Notes: generated by a model from the sequence alone, not told the origin. A stretch of DNA of 64,000 bases from Colidextribacter sp. OB.20 (GCF_009911595.1 NZ_QWKG01000014.1:1-64000), one strand, 5' to 3'. Counted from the first letter of the stretch, positions 1-11,539 are shown. A program made the numbers and translations.

Positions 1-37
1 CCTGAACACACTTGGTGCTGATTTTATAATCGCTCAT
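1..37 (-). CDS. Truncated start of a minus-strand gene, possibly a PLP-dependent sulfur amino-acid enzyme
   Basis: Only the first 12 codons are inside the window (MSDYKISTKCVQ, ATG at 35-37 on the plus numbering). An AGAAGG ribosome site lies 9 bases upstream. The opening residues resemble O-acetylhomoserine/cystathionine-type trans-sulfuration enzymes, whose N-termini often read like this, but 12 residues cannot prove a family. Treat as a real gene start with unknown product. Confidence 0.3.
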   Translation of the reverse strand, partial: MSDYKISTKCVQ

Positions 38-106
38 GGAAGATGCCTTCTTTCTATTCGATTGCAGATAAGGATATAGAAAAACAACGGATTTGTCAAG
101 AGCTTT

Positions 107-356
107 GTAGGGGCGGGGAGTGTCCATCTGCGCATTTTATCCCGGTTGTTTTCCATGTATGCAGGGGCGGCTATTAGCCGCCTGCTCTATGGGAATGCCG
201 CAGCTGCGGAAGAGATGGGCGGATAATATCCGCCCCTACATAAAATCTGCGGAAAGGACACTCCCGTAGGGGCGGCCAAAGGCCTCCCCCTAGTATTAGC
301 GTATGCGAATGGGACACTCCCCTTGCGCAAGGCGCGGCGGGCCGGGTCGTCCTGCC
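107..356. repeat. Cluster of GC-rich palindromic intergenic repeats
   Basis: Several units beginning GTAGGGGCGG or ending CCGCCCCTAC lie in both orientations between the truncated first gene and the GerM-type gene. Inner parts are short palindromes such as GGCGGATAATATCCGCC. The same family recurs at 2386, 3228, 9598, 11540, 15488 and 15544. It always lies between host genes and is absent from the prophage. No gene is seen in this stretch. Confidence 0.75.
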
Positions 357-893
357 CTACGAGCTGGTATCCGCCAGCTCGTCCCACAGCACGGCCTCCT
401 CGCCGGACAGCTGCTGATGGCTGCGGTAGCTGACGGTATACCCGGCGGAAATAATCTCGACCGTCTCCACCCCATCCACCTGGCTCAGTGTGAGGACGAT
501 ACAGTAGTCCGCCAGGGTAAGGGAGATATCAGTGAGGCCGCCGTACTGCTCCGACATCCTCACCCGCAGATTTCCGGGGTGGTCGCCATCCCACTCCCAC
601 CATTGAAGGGTCAGCCCTCGGGGGAAGGGGGAGACAAGCTCTGGATCTGCGGGGCCGGCCAGCAGGGCCTCCAGCAGGTCGCCGGGATTGGGGGCGGCCT
701 CCCCCTCGGGAGGCTCTATCTGGCTCTCCGGGGGGCGGTAGGGCTCGCAGGCCAGGGCGGAACCGTGGTTCTCTTCTGAGCTGGTGCAGAACCAGAGGAC
801 AGGGCCTTCCAGCTTCTGGGCGCGCTCCTCTCCGCCGCAGGCGGACAGGGCCAGAACCAGAGCCAGCAGGAGGGAAAAACAGCGTTTCCTCAT
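357..893 (-). CDS. GerM-domain lipoprotein (spore germination/sporulation type)
   Basis: 178 residues. The N-terminus is a lipoprotein signal with lipobox LSAC (Cys19). The rest matches the GerMN pattern: a short strand (VLWFCTS), the LLEALLAGP helix near the middle and a C-terminal stretch of strands. GerMN domains are found in membrane-anchored proteins of spore-forming Firmicutes, with roles in spore wall assembly or germination. The ATG overlaps the stop of the upstream histidine kinase gene (ATGA), so it is co-transcribed with the two-component pair and may be a target or accessory of that system; this link is inference. Confidence 0.75.
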   Translation of the reverse strand: MRKRCFSLLLALVLALSACGGEERAQKLEGPVLWFCTSSEENHGSALACEPYRPPESQIEPPEGEAAPNPGDLLEALLAGPADPELVSPFPRGLTLQWWEWDGDHPGNLRVRMSEQYGGLTDISLTLADYCIVLTLSQVDGVETVEIISAGYTVSYRSHQQLSGEEAVLWDELADTSS

Positions 894-2377
894 TCTGTCT
901 CCCCCTTTCCCCGCTCCTCCGGGACATACCGTGGGAAGCCTGCGGTGAACAGGCTGCCCTCCGGGCTCCGGGGCCGGGCGGTGACCCAGCCCCCGTGCCG
1001 GCGGATCGTGTCCCGGACGATGGACAGCCCCAGTCCGGTGCCGCCGGCGGCCCGGGACCGGGCCTTGTCCACCCGGTAAAATCGGTTGAACACCTTGGGC
1101 AGGTCCTCCTCCGGGATGCCTACGCCGGTGTCTCCCACCTCCAGCAGCACCTGGTCCCTGTCCCGATACACCGAGACAAAGACCCTCCCGCCGGGGTAGT
1201 TGTATTTGATGGCGTTCTCCACCAGGTTGAAGCTGATCTGAAACAGGTCGTCCTCAGTGCAAAGTATGACGCAGTCGGGCCGCAGCTCCCGTTCCACGGT
1301 CACTCTGGAGGCGTCGGCCACCGGCTGGAGCAGGGCCACCGTCCGCTCCAGCACCTGGGACACATCCACCGGGAGCTGTTCTCCGGCGGGCAGGCTGTCC
1401 AGCTTGGTGAGGGACAGCAGGTGCTCGGTGATGCGGGTGAGCCGTTCGGCCTCCGAGCCGATGTCAGTGACAAAATCCCGCACCATGGCCGGGTCCATCT
1501 CGTCGGTCTGGAGGATGGAGTCGGCCAGCAGGCGGATGGAGGCCAGAGGGGTTTTCAGCTCGTGGCTGGCGTCGGAGACAAAGCGGCGGCGGACCTCCTC
1601 GGTGGTCTGGAGGCGGTCGGTGAGGTGGTTGAACTCCCCGGCCAGCTGGGCCAGCTCGTCCCGGCCCACAGGCTGGAGGCGGTGGCCGTATTCCCCCTCT
1701 CCCACAATCCGGATGGCCCGCAGCAGGGCGGCAATCCGGGTGGTGAGCATTTTGGAGAAGAAGGCGGACATCACCAGAGTCACCGCCGCGATGACCAGGG
1801 AGATGTTGCGCAGGTTTTGCTGCAGGCTGAACAGCAGCTCCCCCTGGGCGGAGTCGATCTCCAGGATGTAGATGGAGCCGATGACCATCCCCCGGTAGAC
1901 GATGGGCATGGCGGCGGTGGAGGTGAACACCCGGTCATTGTAGCGGGAGTAAAACACATCGCTCCCCCGCAGGGCGGACACCACCTCCTGATACAGGGCG
2001 TAGCGGTACTCAGGCGGCGGGGGCTCCTCCCCCTCCGCTGGCTCGTCCGCCGCAGGCCTGTTGCTGTCGTAGAGAACCAGCCCCGCCGGGTCGGTGACCA
2101 GGATGCGGGTCAGCCCCATGCTGTCCAGCATATTCATCACGCGGGCCACCTGGTCGGCGGACAGGGACTCCAGCTCCATCAGGGCGGAGGCCATCACCGC
2201 CGTCTGGCTTTTCAGCGAGTCCCGCTTGGAGGTGAACAGCAGGTCCTGAGAGGCCGCCACCGGGTAGGTGTTCAGCAGCACCAGCACCACCGCGAAGATG
2301 ACCAGATAGCTCATGGCGTACTTCATTTGAAGAGACGCGAAAAAGGGGGCCTTGTTCTTTTTGCTCGTGGGTGGCAC
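890..2377 (-). CDS. Sensor histidine kinase with HAMP domain
   Basis: Membrane kinase paired with the regulator at 2510-3196. Using the longest frame (from 2416) for numbering: TM1 about 34-55, extracellular sensor region 56-203, TM2 about 204-224, HAMP 222-275, HisKA with phospho-acceptor His285 in SDASHELKTP, then an HATPase domain with N-box (NLVENAIKYN), DTGVGIPEEDL and GTGLGLSIV. Start is uncertain: codons before 2386 fall inside an intergenic repeat, a good AGGAGG sits at about 2378-2383, and the codon at the right spacing is ACG. GTG at 2377 or ATG at 2326 are the conventional options. The next gene overlaps its stop codon. Confidence 0.85.
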   Translation of the reverse strand: MPPTSKKNKAPFFASLQMKYAMSYLVIFAVVLVLLNTYPVAASQDLLFTSKRDSLKSQTAVMASALMELESLSADQVARVMNMLDSMGLTRILVTDPAGLVLYDSNRPAADEPAEGEEPPPPEYRYALYQEVVSALRGSDVFYSRYNDRVFTSTAAMPIVYRGMVIGSIYILEIDSAQGELLFSLQQNLRNISLVIAAVTLVMSAFFSKMLTTRIAALLRAIRIVGEGEYGHRLQPVGRDELAQLAGEFNHLTDRLQTTEEVRRRFVSDASHELKTPLASIRLLADSILQTDEMDPAMVRDFVTDIGSEAERLTRITEHLLSLTKLDSLPAGEQLPVDVSQVLERTVALLQPVADASRVTVERELRPDCVILCTEDDLFQISFNLVENAIKYNYPGGRVFVSVYRDRDQVLLEVGDTGVGIPEEDLPKVFNRFYRVDKARSRAAGGTGLGLSIVRDTIRRHGGWVTARPRSPEGSLFTAGFPRYVPEERGKGETE

Positions 2378-2385
2378 CTCCTCTC

Positions 2386-2495
2386 GTAGGGGCGGACATG
2401 GTACGCACGCGGGCACGCAACGCGCGCCCCTGCGCGTAGGGCGCGGCAGCTTCGGAAATAAATGCGGATTGGCGGGCCGGGTCGTCCCGCCCTAC
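2386..2495. repeat. GC-rich palindromic intergenic repeat pair
   Basis: Two adjacent units of the host repeat family: one starts GTAGGGGCGGACATG and the next ends GTCGTCCCGCCCTAC. It fills the gap between the response regulator and the kinase gene and runs into the first codons of the longest kinase frame, an argument against that upstream start. Confidence 0.7.
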
Positions 2496-2509
2496 ACAAA
2501 ATCGCCTGT

Positions 2510-3196
2510 TTAGATTTTCGCCAAATAGTAGCCCACGCCCCATTTGGTGCGGATGAACTCCGGGTTGGCGGGGTCCAGCTCCAGCTTCTCCCGCAGGCGG
2601 CGGACATGGACGTCCACTGTGCGGTAGTCGCCGATATACTCATAGCCCCACACCACGTTGAGAAGGTTTTCCCGGCTGTACACCCGCCCTGGGTTGCGCA
2701 GCAGCAGCTCCATCAGGTCGAACTCCTTGGCCGTCAGCTCCACGGAGGTACCGTCCCGCCAGGCGGTCCGCGAGACCGTGTCCAGCCGGATATGCCCCGC
2801 CTCCAGGACGGCCTCTCCCTTTTTCTGCTCCCCGGCCCCGGACCGGCGCAGCAGGGCCCGCACCCGGGCCTTCAGCTCCAGAATGTTGAAGGGCTTGGTG
2901 ATATAGTCGTCTGCGCCGCACTCAAAGCCCATGATCTTGTCTGTATCGTCCCCCTTTGCAGTTAACATAATAACCGGCACGTTGGAGAACTCCCGAATGC
3001 GCATACAGGCCTGGAGCCCGTCGATCTTGGGCATCATCAGGTCCAGCAGAATCAGGTCGAAGCCCCCCTCCCGGGCCAGCTCCACCGCCTGCTCGCCGTC
3101 ATAGCCCACCTCGACCTGGTAGCCCTCGTGCTCCAGGTTGAATTTGATGCCCTTTACCAGCACCTGCTCGTCATCCACAACTAAAATCTTTGCCAT
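2510..3196 (-). CDS. OmpR/PhoB-family response regulator
   Basis: 228 residues. Receiver domain 1-115 with acidic pocket Asp8-Asp9, phospho-acceptor Asp52 in LLDLMMP, Thr79 and Lys101. A winged-helix trans_reg_C domain fills residues 130-228 (motifs VELTAKEFDLMELLL and YRTVDVHVRRLREKL). It is first in the operon with the histidine kinase and the GerM-type lipoprotein. It binds promoter DNA when phosphorylated; the ligand and targets cannot be read from the sequence. PhoP/WalR-like by similarity of the winged helix, but not assigned to either. Confidence 0.93.
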   Translation of the reverse strand: MAKILVVDDEQVLVKGIKFNLEHEGYQVEVGYDGEQAVELAREGGFDLILLDLMMPKIDGLQACMRIREFSNVPVIMLTAKGDDTDKIMGFECGADDYITKPFNILELKARVRALLRRSGAGEQKKGEAVLEAGHIRLDTVSRTAWRDGTSVELTAKEFDLMELLLRNPGRVYSRENLLNVVWGYEYIGDYRTVDVHVRRLREKLELDPANPEFIRTKWGVGYYLAKI

Positions 3197-3227
3197 AGTC
3201 TCGCTCCTACTTCGTATTTCATGATAT

Positions 3228-3406
3228 CCGTAGGGGACGGCCTCTGTGCCGCCCCGTCAAAATATGATCCGCCGTTCTGCGGGGCGGCACAGAGACCGCC
3301 CCGTCAAAATATGATCCGCCGTTCTGTGGGGCGGCACAGAGACCACCCCGTCAAAATATGATCCGCCGTTCTGCGGGGCGGCACAGAGACCGCCCCCTAC
3401 TTGACT
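3228..3406. repeat. Intergenic repeat with three 47-bp tandem copies
   Basis: Starts with the family end GTAGGGGACGG and finishes with CCGCCCCCTAC. Inside, a 47-bp unit beginning CGTCAAAATATGATCCGCCG occurs three times, at 3255, 3302 and 3349, with one or two base differences. Each unit carries an inverted pair (GGGGCGGCACAGAG and its partner GGCGGTCTCTGTGCC at the edges). It lies between the regulator gene and the ComEA-like gene and overlaps the last bases of the latter. Confidence 0.85.
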
Positions 3407-3786
3407 GTCACATACTCCCGCAGGCCCTCCAAAATCCCGGGGCCGATGCCAGAGACCTCCGTCAGCCCGTCCACCGTCTCGAAGGGGCCGTGCTCCTCCC
3501 GCCAGGCGACGATGTCCTGGGCCCGCTTCTCTCCGACGCCAGGCAGACGCCGGAGGTCGTAGGCGTCCGCCGTGTTGACATTGATGACCTCGCCGGGGAG
3601 CAGGCTGTCTGGGTACGCCCCCTCCTCTTGAACCGGGGCCTCCTCCTCCAGGACAGGCCGCCGCTGAGCGGTCACCTGATAGGGCTGGGCCGCGCTGAGC
3701 CGGGAGGAAAACCAGCCGCCGCAGAACAGAACAAAGCCCGCCGTCAGGGCCAGCACCGCCTTTCCGTATTTGGACATTTCAGCCAT
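3397..3786 (-). CDS. ComEA-like helix-hairpin-helix protein
   Basis: 129 residues. One N-terminal membrane anchor (about 9-30), a short linker, then two helix-hairpin-helix motifs near the C-terminus (RRLPGVGEKRAQDIV and VSGIGPGILEGLREYV) preceded by the typical VINVNTADAYDL. ComEA proteins bind double-stranded DNA outside the membrane during uptake in competence. The SLBB/middle part of full-length ComEA is missing, so this is the short form common in Clostridia. Start ATG at 3786 has GGGGAGGA upstream. No comEC lies beside it, so a role in transformation is not shown here. Confidence 0.8.
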   Translation of the reverse strand: MAEMSKYGKAVLALTAGFVLFCGGWFSSRLSAAQPYQVTAQRRPVLEEEAPVQEEGAYPDSLLPGEVINVNTADAYDLRRLPGVGEKRAQDIVAWREEHGPFETVDGLTEVSGIGPGILEGLREYVTVK

Positions 3787-3934
3787 CTTTTTTCCTCCCC
3801 TTGCGCTCCGGCCTCCGCTCTGCTATAATAAATCTGGACAAAATTAAGAAAACCTTAATTGCCTTTTCCGGCTGCCCGAAGTACACTGTTGAGCAGTTCC
3901 TTTTTCATTATATCATACATATGGAGATTTTCCT

Positions 3935-5299
3935 ATGAAAAAATATCGTTTTCTTTCCGCCCTTCTCCTCATTGCCGTCCTGTTCTCTCTGCCCCTCCCT
4001 GTCCGTGCCGCCCAGGAGGATCTGGAGCTGTTCTGCACCCACGCGGTGCTGCTGGACGCCAATCACGGCGAAATCCTCTACGACAAGGGGGCCAACGAGC
4101 GGGCCTACCCCGCCAGCACCACCAAGCTGACCACCTTTCTGCTTGTGATGGAGGCCGTTCAGTCGGGGCAGCTCACCCTCCAGACCCCAATCACCGCCGG
4201 AGATACCGCCTATCAGGGGCTGACCGGAAACTTCTCCACCGCCAACATCAAAATCGGCGAGACGCTGACCGTGGAGGAGCTGCTCTACTGTCTCATGCTC
4301 CCCTCCGCCAACGAGGCGGCCAATATCCTGGCTGTGGCGGTGGACGGCTCCATCGAGGCATTTGTGGAGCATATGAACCGGAGGGCCTCTGAGCTGGGCT
4401 GCCGCGGGACCCACTTCACCAATCCCCACGGCCTGCACAGTGACGAGCACTATACCACCGCCTATGACCTGGCCCTTACGATGCAGGCCTGTCTGGAGCA
4501 TGAGATGTTCCAAACCGTCACCCGGACCCCCAAGCACATTGTGCCCGCCACCAATCTGTCCGGTGAACGGGAAATTTACAATGGAAACGGCCTGGTCTCC
4601 AGCTGGCGGTACGGCGGATATCTCTATGACAAGTGCATCGGCGGCAAGACGGGCACCACGGATGAGGCGGGCCGCTGTCTGGTGTCCGCCGCCGAGGACG
4701 GGGACGAGGTGCTCATCTCCGTCATCCTGGGCTCCGGTCCCATGGAGGTCCTTGGGGAGGAAAAGCCAAAGCAGGGCCAGTTCCGGGAGAGCCAGCGGCT
4801 GCTGGAGTACGGCTTCAACAATTTCCAGCGGGTGACCATCACCCGGGGGGATGAGCCGGTGGACACGGTGAAGGTCACCATGTCCCGCCAGGCCGATGAG
4901 GTCAACGTGAAGCCCCAGGGCTCCATCACCAAAACCCTGCCCAAATCCATGAACCTGGACGACATTGAGACCGATATCCACCTCTTTGCCAAAGAGGTGG
5001 AGGCCCCAGTGGAGGCGGGCGAGGTGATGGGCGTGATGACCCTGTCCTATGACGGAGAGGTCTATGGCAAGCTGGACCTGGTGGCGGTCACCTCGGTGGA
5101 GCGGTCCGAGCTGCTCCACAAGAAGCAGCAGTTTTTCGATTTCCTCCAGACCACCGGCGTCAAGATCGCCGCCGCCGCTGTGGCGCTGATCGCCGCAGTC
5201 ATCGTCCTGCGGCTGCTTGTTTTTCGCAAGCGCCGCCGCCCCGCCAGATCGGGCCGCCGGGTCCAAAGCCGGGGGAACTACCGGGGTACCAGAAGATAA
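3935..5299 (+). CDS. D-alanyl-D-alanine carboxypeptidase (penicillin-binding protein, S11 family)
   Basis: 454 residues. Signal peptide 1-26, then the S11 catalytic domain with all three motifs: STTK (Ser61 nucleophile, Lys64), SAN (124-126) and KTG (238-240). It trims the terminal D-Ala of peptidoglycan stem peptides outside the cell. Residues about 290-390 form the beta-rich C-terminal domain, and a hydrophobic helix near 403-423 followed by an Arg-rich tail (RKRRRPARSGRR) anchors it with a cytoplasmic end; an extended tail like this differs from the usual amphipathic C-terminal helix. DacF/DacB-type by organisation. Start ATG has GGAG 7 bases upstream. Confidence 0.9.
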   Translation: MKKYRFLSALLLIAVLFSLPLPVRAAQEDLELFCTHAVLLDANHGEILYDKGANERAYPASTTKLTTFLLVMEAVQSGQLTLQTPITAGDTAYQGLTGNFSTANIKIGETLTVEELLYCLMLPSANEAANILAVAVDGSIEAFVEHMNRRASELGCRGTHFTNPHGLHSDEHYTTAYDLALTMQACLEHEMFQTVTRTPKHIVPATNLSGEREIYNGNGLVSSWRYGGYLYDKCIGGKTGTTDEAGRCLVSAAEDGDEVLISVILGSGPMEVLGEEKPKQGQFRESQRLLEYGFNNFQRVTITRGDEPVDTVKVTMSRQADEVNVKPQGSITKTLPKSMNLDDIETDIHLFAKEVEAPVEAGEVMGVMTLSYDGEVYGKLDLVAVTSVERSELLHKKQQFFDFLQTTGVKIAAAAVALIAAVIVLRLLVFRKRRRPARSGRRVQSRGNYRGTRR

Positions 5300-5410
5300 C
5301 AACACGCCTTCCTCCTTGAGGGAGCCTTGAAGGGAGTGGTATGCGTGAAGCGATGCATTGTCCTCAGCGGGATTATGGAGGAATAAAACGAATATTCAGG
5401 AGGTTTTATC

Positions 5411-6067
5411 ATGATCCCGCAATGGAAAATCTATCCCCGCTCCCAGGGGCACAGCACCGTCTATCTGCAAAACGTGGTCACCGACCCCTCCATCTCAGTG
5501 GGGGAGTACACCATCTACGACGACTTTGTAAACGACCCCAGAGATTTTCAGCGGAACAACGTCCTCTATCACTACCCCATCAACCACGAGCGGCTGGTCA
5601 TCGGAAAGTTCTGCTCCATCGCCTGCGGGGCCAAGTTCCTCTTCAACAGCGCCAATCACACCCAGCGCTCCCTGTCCACCTACATTTTCCCCGTCCTCTT
5701 CGAGGAGTGGGGCCTGGATGTGGAGCGTATCCCCGAGGCCTGGGACAACAAGGGGGACATCATCATCGGGAACGACGTGTGGATTGGCTATGAGGCGGCA
5801 GTCCTGGCCGGCGTCACCATCGGAGACGGGGCCATCGTCGCCGCCCGGGCGGTGGTGACCAGGGATGTCCCGCCCTACACCATCGTGGGCGGCGTGCCCG
5901 CCAGACCCATCCGGAAGCGGTTCTCCGATTCTGAAATCGCCCGGCTGCTGGAGCTGAAATGGTGGGACTGGCCTGAGGAAAAAATCGCCGCCAGCATCGA
6001 CGCGATTCAGTCGGGCAATTTGGACGAGTTAAAACGGATCGCCGAAAAAAATCATATTAATTTTTGA
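5411..6067 (+). CDS. Xenobiotic (Vat/CatB-type) hexapeptide-repeat O-acetyltransferase
   Basis: 218 residues, the normal length of the family. Left-handed beta-helix repeats run from residue 25 to 165 (for example [19 protein letters not shown] and [17 protein letters not shown]). The loop with the catalytic histidine is present ([10 protein letters not shown]). Known members acetylate streptogramin A (Vat) or chloramphenicol (CatB) from acetyl-CoA; many chromosomal members have no proven substrate. Strong AGGAGG upstream of ATG. No resistance partner genes and no mobile-element signs around it, so drug resistance is only a possibility. Confidence 0.85.
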   Translation: MIPQWKIYPRSQGHSTVYLQNVVTDPSISVGEYTIYDDFVNDPRDFQRNNVLYHYPINHERLVIGKFCSIACGAKFLFNSANHTQRSLSTYIFPVLFEEWGLDVERIPEAWDNKGDIIIGNDVWIGYEAAVLAGVTIGDGAIVAARAVVTRDVPPYTIVGGVPARPIRKRFSDSEIARLLELKWWDWPEEKIAASIDAIQSGNLDELKRIAEKNHINF

Positions 6068-6124
6068 AACTTTGTCCTTTCTTTTCCGTCTTATATGGTG
6101 AGGAAAAAGAAGGAGGTTCTTGTG

Positions 6125-6760
6125 ATGAAAAAGAAGGTTTTTCTCGGTCTGATTGTACTTGCCATCGCCGCCGCGGCAATCCAGATTGTTCGGTACTCGG
6201 CGGTCTACCCCGTCACGCCGGTCCCTTTGGGTAAAGGGGTGGGCTCCACCCTCTACATCGCCAGCTGTGAGCCTTACAGCTCTTACCTGGAGCTGATGAT
6301 GGAACAGCGTCACTGGATTTACCTGTTCCAGGCCCCGCTGGAGGGGGAGGACTTTGACCCAACTATAGAAATGACCATTTTCAAATCCAGCGCCGGCGGA
6401 CCTACCTACCAGAACATCTTGTATGGGACGGAGACGTTCCGGGTGACTCCCGGCCTGGCAGGGGCTGAACTCCTGGCCCAGGACACCCTCCTGTGGAGGT
6501 CCGACACCCACATTCAGAAGAAGCTGAACGCCCTGGCCCCCCAAACCTCGGAGGAAAACCCCCTCTATCTGGTCTGGTGCGGCGGCAACCTTTACGGGGT
6601 GATCGACCGTCGGGCCTATTTCCTGTGGCAGGGGAAGGAGGGGAAGCACTTCCTCCTCAGCCTGCCCGAGTTCCGGCGGACAGACCACACCTCCTGCGTG
6701 GTCACCCTGGGCCCCATCACAGAGGACGACTACTATGAGTACCCCGCCACCGCAAGCTGA
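6125..6760 (+). CDS. Hypothetical membrane-anchored protein
   Basis: 211 residues from the ATG at 6125, chosen because AAGGAGG lies 9 bases upstream; earlier in-frame starts have no site. An N-terminal hydrophobic helix (about 5-22) is either an uncleaved anchor or a signal peptide; there is no lipobox. The remainder is a mixed, Trp/Tyr-rich soluble domain predicted to face outside. I do not recognise a family. It ends 48 bases before the convergent secA gene and shares a terminator with it. Confidence 0.7.
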   Translation: MKKKVFLGLIVLAIAAAAIQIVRYSAVYPVTPVPLGKGVGSTLYIASCEPYSSYLELMMEQRHWIYLFQAPLEGEDFDPTIEMTIFKSSAGGPTYQNILYGTETFRVTPGLAGAELLAQDTLLWRSDTHIQKKLNALAPQTSEENPLYLVWCGGNLYGVIDRRAYFLWQGKEGKHFLLSLPEFRRTDHTSCVVTLGPITEDDYYEYPATAS

Positions 6761-6772
6761 ACAAGATACAAA

Positions 6773-6804
6773 ACTCCCGCCGACTGCGTTCGGCGGGAGT
6801 TTTT
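6773..6804. terminator. Bidirectional terminator between convergent genes
   Basis: Perfect 10-bp stem ACTCCCGCCG / CGGCGGGAGT with an 8-base loop, then TTTT on the plus strand and a matching T run on the minus strand. It sits between the hypothetical gene and secA and can stop both. Confidence 0.9.
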
Positions 6805-6808
6805 CATC

Positions 6809-9565
<2,757 letters not shown>

Positions 9566-9597
9566 TGCGTAAAACACCTCTCGGTTGTAGTTTCATC

Positions 9598-9666
9598 GTA
9601 GGGCGCGACGACCCCGGCGCGCCGTCCATTTCGGTCAGAACGGCGTGCCCAGTGGTCACGCCCTAC
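9598..9666. repeat. GC-rich palindromic intergenic repeat
   Basis: A unit bounded by GTAGGGCGCGACGACC and GGTCACGCCCTAC upstream of secA. Its inner sequence (GGCGCGCCG, CGGCGTGCC) is palindromic. Same family as the other host intergenic units. The following 150 bases (9667-9816) are AT-rich and hold no gene I can support. Confidence 0.7.
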
Positions 9667-9816
9667 AGAACATCCAAACAACATAATCTAAATCAGTATA
9701 TCACACTCTTCCCCGCAAAAAAAGAGCAAATTGTAAACTTTATCAGGAAAAAAATCTGTCCCATTGGGTCAAATAGCTGAAAATTCCGTGTCGGACGCAT
9801 TATTGTCCGCCGGACG

Positions 9817-9846
9817 TTGACAAGAAACCGCATTTTGTGGTATGGT
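9817..9846 (+). promoter_or_regulatory. Sigma-A type promoter for the riboswitch-controlled transporter operon
   Basis: TTGACA at 9817-9822, an 18-base spacer, and TATGGT at 9841-9846. A start of transcription near 9853 would include the whole glycine riboswitch. Confidence 0.65.
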
Positions 9847-9867
9847 AGCGGAGTAATTGAATATGGA

Positions 9868-10051
9868 CAGACGAAGCGCGCAGGAAAACGGCCCCAGGGC
9901 CTGCCGAAGGAGTAACACTCTCAGGCGTTCCGCGTTGGAATAAGGACTGCGCGTGGATGTGACTCTGGAGAAGCTCGTTAACCGGGTGCCGAAGGTGCAA
10001 CGCAGGGGAGGAACCCCCGCCAATCTCTCAGGCAAAAGGACAGAGGGGACG
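9868..10051 (+). ncRNA. Tandem glycine riboswitch
   Basis: Two consecutive aptamers. The first carries TGCCGAAGGAGTAA, CTCTCAGGC and AAGGACTGCG, closing with ACTCTGGAG; the second, after a short linker, carries GTGCCGAAGGTGCAACGC, CTCTCAGGCAAAAGGACAGA. These are the conserved cores of the gcvT-type glycine aptamer. Two terminator hairpins follow before the first symporter gene. That layout suggests glycine controls premature termination; whether binding turns transport off or on cannot be decided without the alternative pairing, though an off switch would make sense for an importer. Confidence 0.92.
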
Positions 10052-10094
10052 TCAAAGCCGACGGGGTGCGCCCCGTGGGTTTGACTTTTCTTTT
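10052..10094 (+). terminator. First riboswitch expression-platform terminator
   Basis: Stem TCAAAGCCGACGGGG / CCCCGTGGGTTTGA around a TGCG loop with two mismatches, followed by CTTTTCTTTT. It begins at the last bases of the second glycine aptamer. Confidence 0.75.
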
Positions 10095-10095
10095 G

Positions 10096-10124
10096 GGCGG
10101 CGGGTATCTCCCGCGGCCTTTTTT
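10096..10124 (+). terminator. Second leader terminator
   Basis: Stem GGCGGCGGG / CCCGCGGCC (one mismatch) around TATCT, followed directly by TTTTTT. It lies 30 bases upstream of the symporter ATG, so the leader has two stop hairpins in a row. Confidence 0.7.
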
Positions 10125-10153
10125 CGTCTGCTCCAGGGGAAAGGAGAGAATGT

Positions 10154-11536
10154 ATGGAAGCTTTACTGCAATTTGAGCGGCAGGTCAACGACTTTGTCTG
10201 GGGCCCCATCATGCTGGCCCTGTTGGTGGGCACCGGTGTATTCCTCACCTTCCGCACCGGCTGGGTCCAGGTGCGCTGGTTCGGCTTTATTATGAAGAAC
10301 ACCGTGGGCTCCCTGTTCAGCAGGAGGGGAGTCCGGGACCACGGCAGCAACCTGTCCCCCTTCCAGGCAGTGACCACCGCCCTGGCGGGCACGGTGGGCA
10401 CCGGCAACATCGCCGGCGTCACCGGAGCCATCTTCATCGGTGGGCCGGGGGCCGTGTTCTGGATGTGGGTGTCCGCCTTCTTCGGCATGTGCACCAAATA
10501 CGCCGAGATCGCCCTGGCAATGAAGTTCCGGGACACCGACAGCAGCGGCGTCCACAAGGGCGGCCCCATGTATTATATTGAAAACGGTCTGGGCAGGAGC
10601 TGGAAGTGGCTGGCCGTTCTCTTTGCCATTCTGGGGGGTGTGGCCTCCTTCGGCATCGGCAACATCGCCCAGTCCAGCGAGATCGCCGGGGCCCTCAACG
10701 GCCTGTTCGGCGTTGACCCCATGGTCAGCGGCGTGGCTCTCACCGTGGTGGTGGGCATTGTGGTCATCGGCGGGGTGAAGCGCATCGGCCAGGTGACCTC
10801 CCTGCTGGTCCCCTTCATGTCTGTGTTCTATGTGGCGGCGGGCATTGTGGTGATTCTCATGCGCGTTACCGACATCCCCGGCGTTTTTGCGGCCATCTTC
10901 ACCAGCGCCTTCAGCTTTGAGGCCGTAGGCGGCGGTGTGTTCGGCTACGCCATCATGACGGCCATGAAGAACGGCTTTGCCCGGGGCGTCTTTTCCAACG
11001 AGGCCGGCCTGGGCTCCGCCCCCATCGCCCACGCTGCCTCCTCCACCGAGGAGCCCGCCGAGCAGGCCATCTGGGGCGTGTTCGAGGTCTTCTTCGACAC
11101 CATTGTCATCTGCTCCATCACCGCCTTCACTGTGCTGCTGTCCGGCTTCGAGCTGGGCGCGGACGCCCTGAAAGCCTACACCTCCAACGGGGCCGCCGCC
11201 GTGGCCGCCTTTAACTCCATCCTCCCCGGCACCCTGGGGGGCACCATCATCCAGCTCAGCCTGGTATTCTTCGCCCTGTCCACCATCCTCAGCTGGAGCT
11301 ACTACGGAGAGCGGTGCTGGGGCTACCTCTCCAAGGATAACAGGGGGGTCACCGCCGCCTACAAGGTGATTTTCGTTCTGTTCTGCGTTGTGGGGGCCAC
11401 CGGCTCCGGCGATTTGATGTGGAATATCTCCGACACCCTCAACGGCGCTATGGCTATTCCCAACCTGATCGCCCTGCTGCTCCTCTCCGGCGCGGTGGCC
11501 TCCATCACCAAGGAGTATTTTAAGGATAAGAAATAA
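10154..11536 (+). CDS. Sodium:alanine/glycine symporter (AGCS family)
   Basis: 460 residues with about 10-11 transmembrane helices. AGCS signatures are clear: TALAGTVGTGNIAGVTGA near 75-95, GGPGAVFWMW, and FSNEAGLGSAPIAHAAS near 280. The family imports Ala and/or Gly with Na+. AAAGGAGAG lies just before ATG. The glycine riboswitch directly upstream argues for glycine as a physiological substrate. A second AGCS gene follows after a 96-base gap filled by a palindromic repeat. Confidence 0.95.
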   Translation: MEALLQFERQVNDFVWGPIMLALLVGTGVFLTFRTGWVQVRWFGFIMKNTVGSLFSRRGVRDHGSNLSPFQAVTTALAGTVGTGNIAGVTGAIFIGGPGAVFWMWVSAFFGMCTKYAEIALAMKFRDTDSSGVHKGGPMYYIENGLGRSWKWLAVLFAILGGVASFGIGNIAQSSEIAGALNGLFGVDPMVSGVALTVVVGIVVIGGVKRIGQVTSLLVPFMSVFYVAAGIVVILMRVTDIPGVFAAIFTSAFSFEAVGGGVFGYAIMTAMKNGFARGVFSNEAGLGSAPIAHAASSTEEPAEQAIWGVFEVFFDTIVICSITAFTVLLSGFELGADALKAYTSNGAAAVAAFNSILPGTLGGTIIQLSLVFFALSTILSWSYYGERCWGYLSKDNRGVTAAYKVIFVLFCVVGATGSGDLMWNISDTLNGAMAIPNLIALLLLSGAVASITKEYFKDKK

Positions 11537-11539
11537 CCT

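Noticed and set aside
3255-3395. Three 47-bp tandem copies as a CRISPR remnant
   Set aside because: The whole unit repeats with no unique spacers, and it ends in the host palindromic repeat borders.
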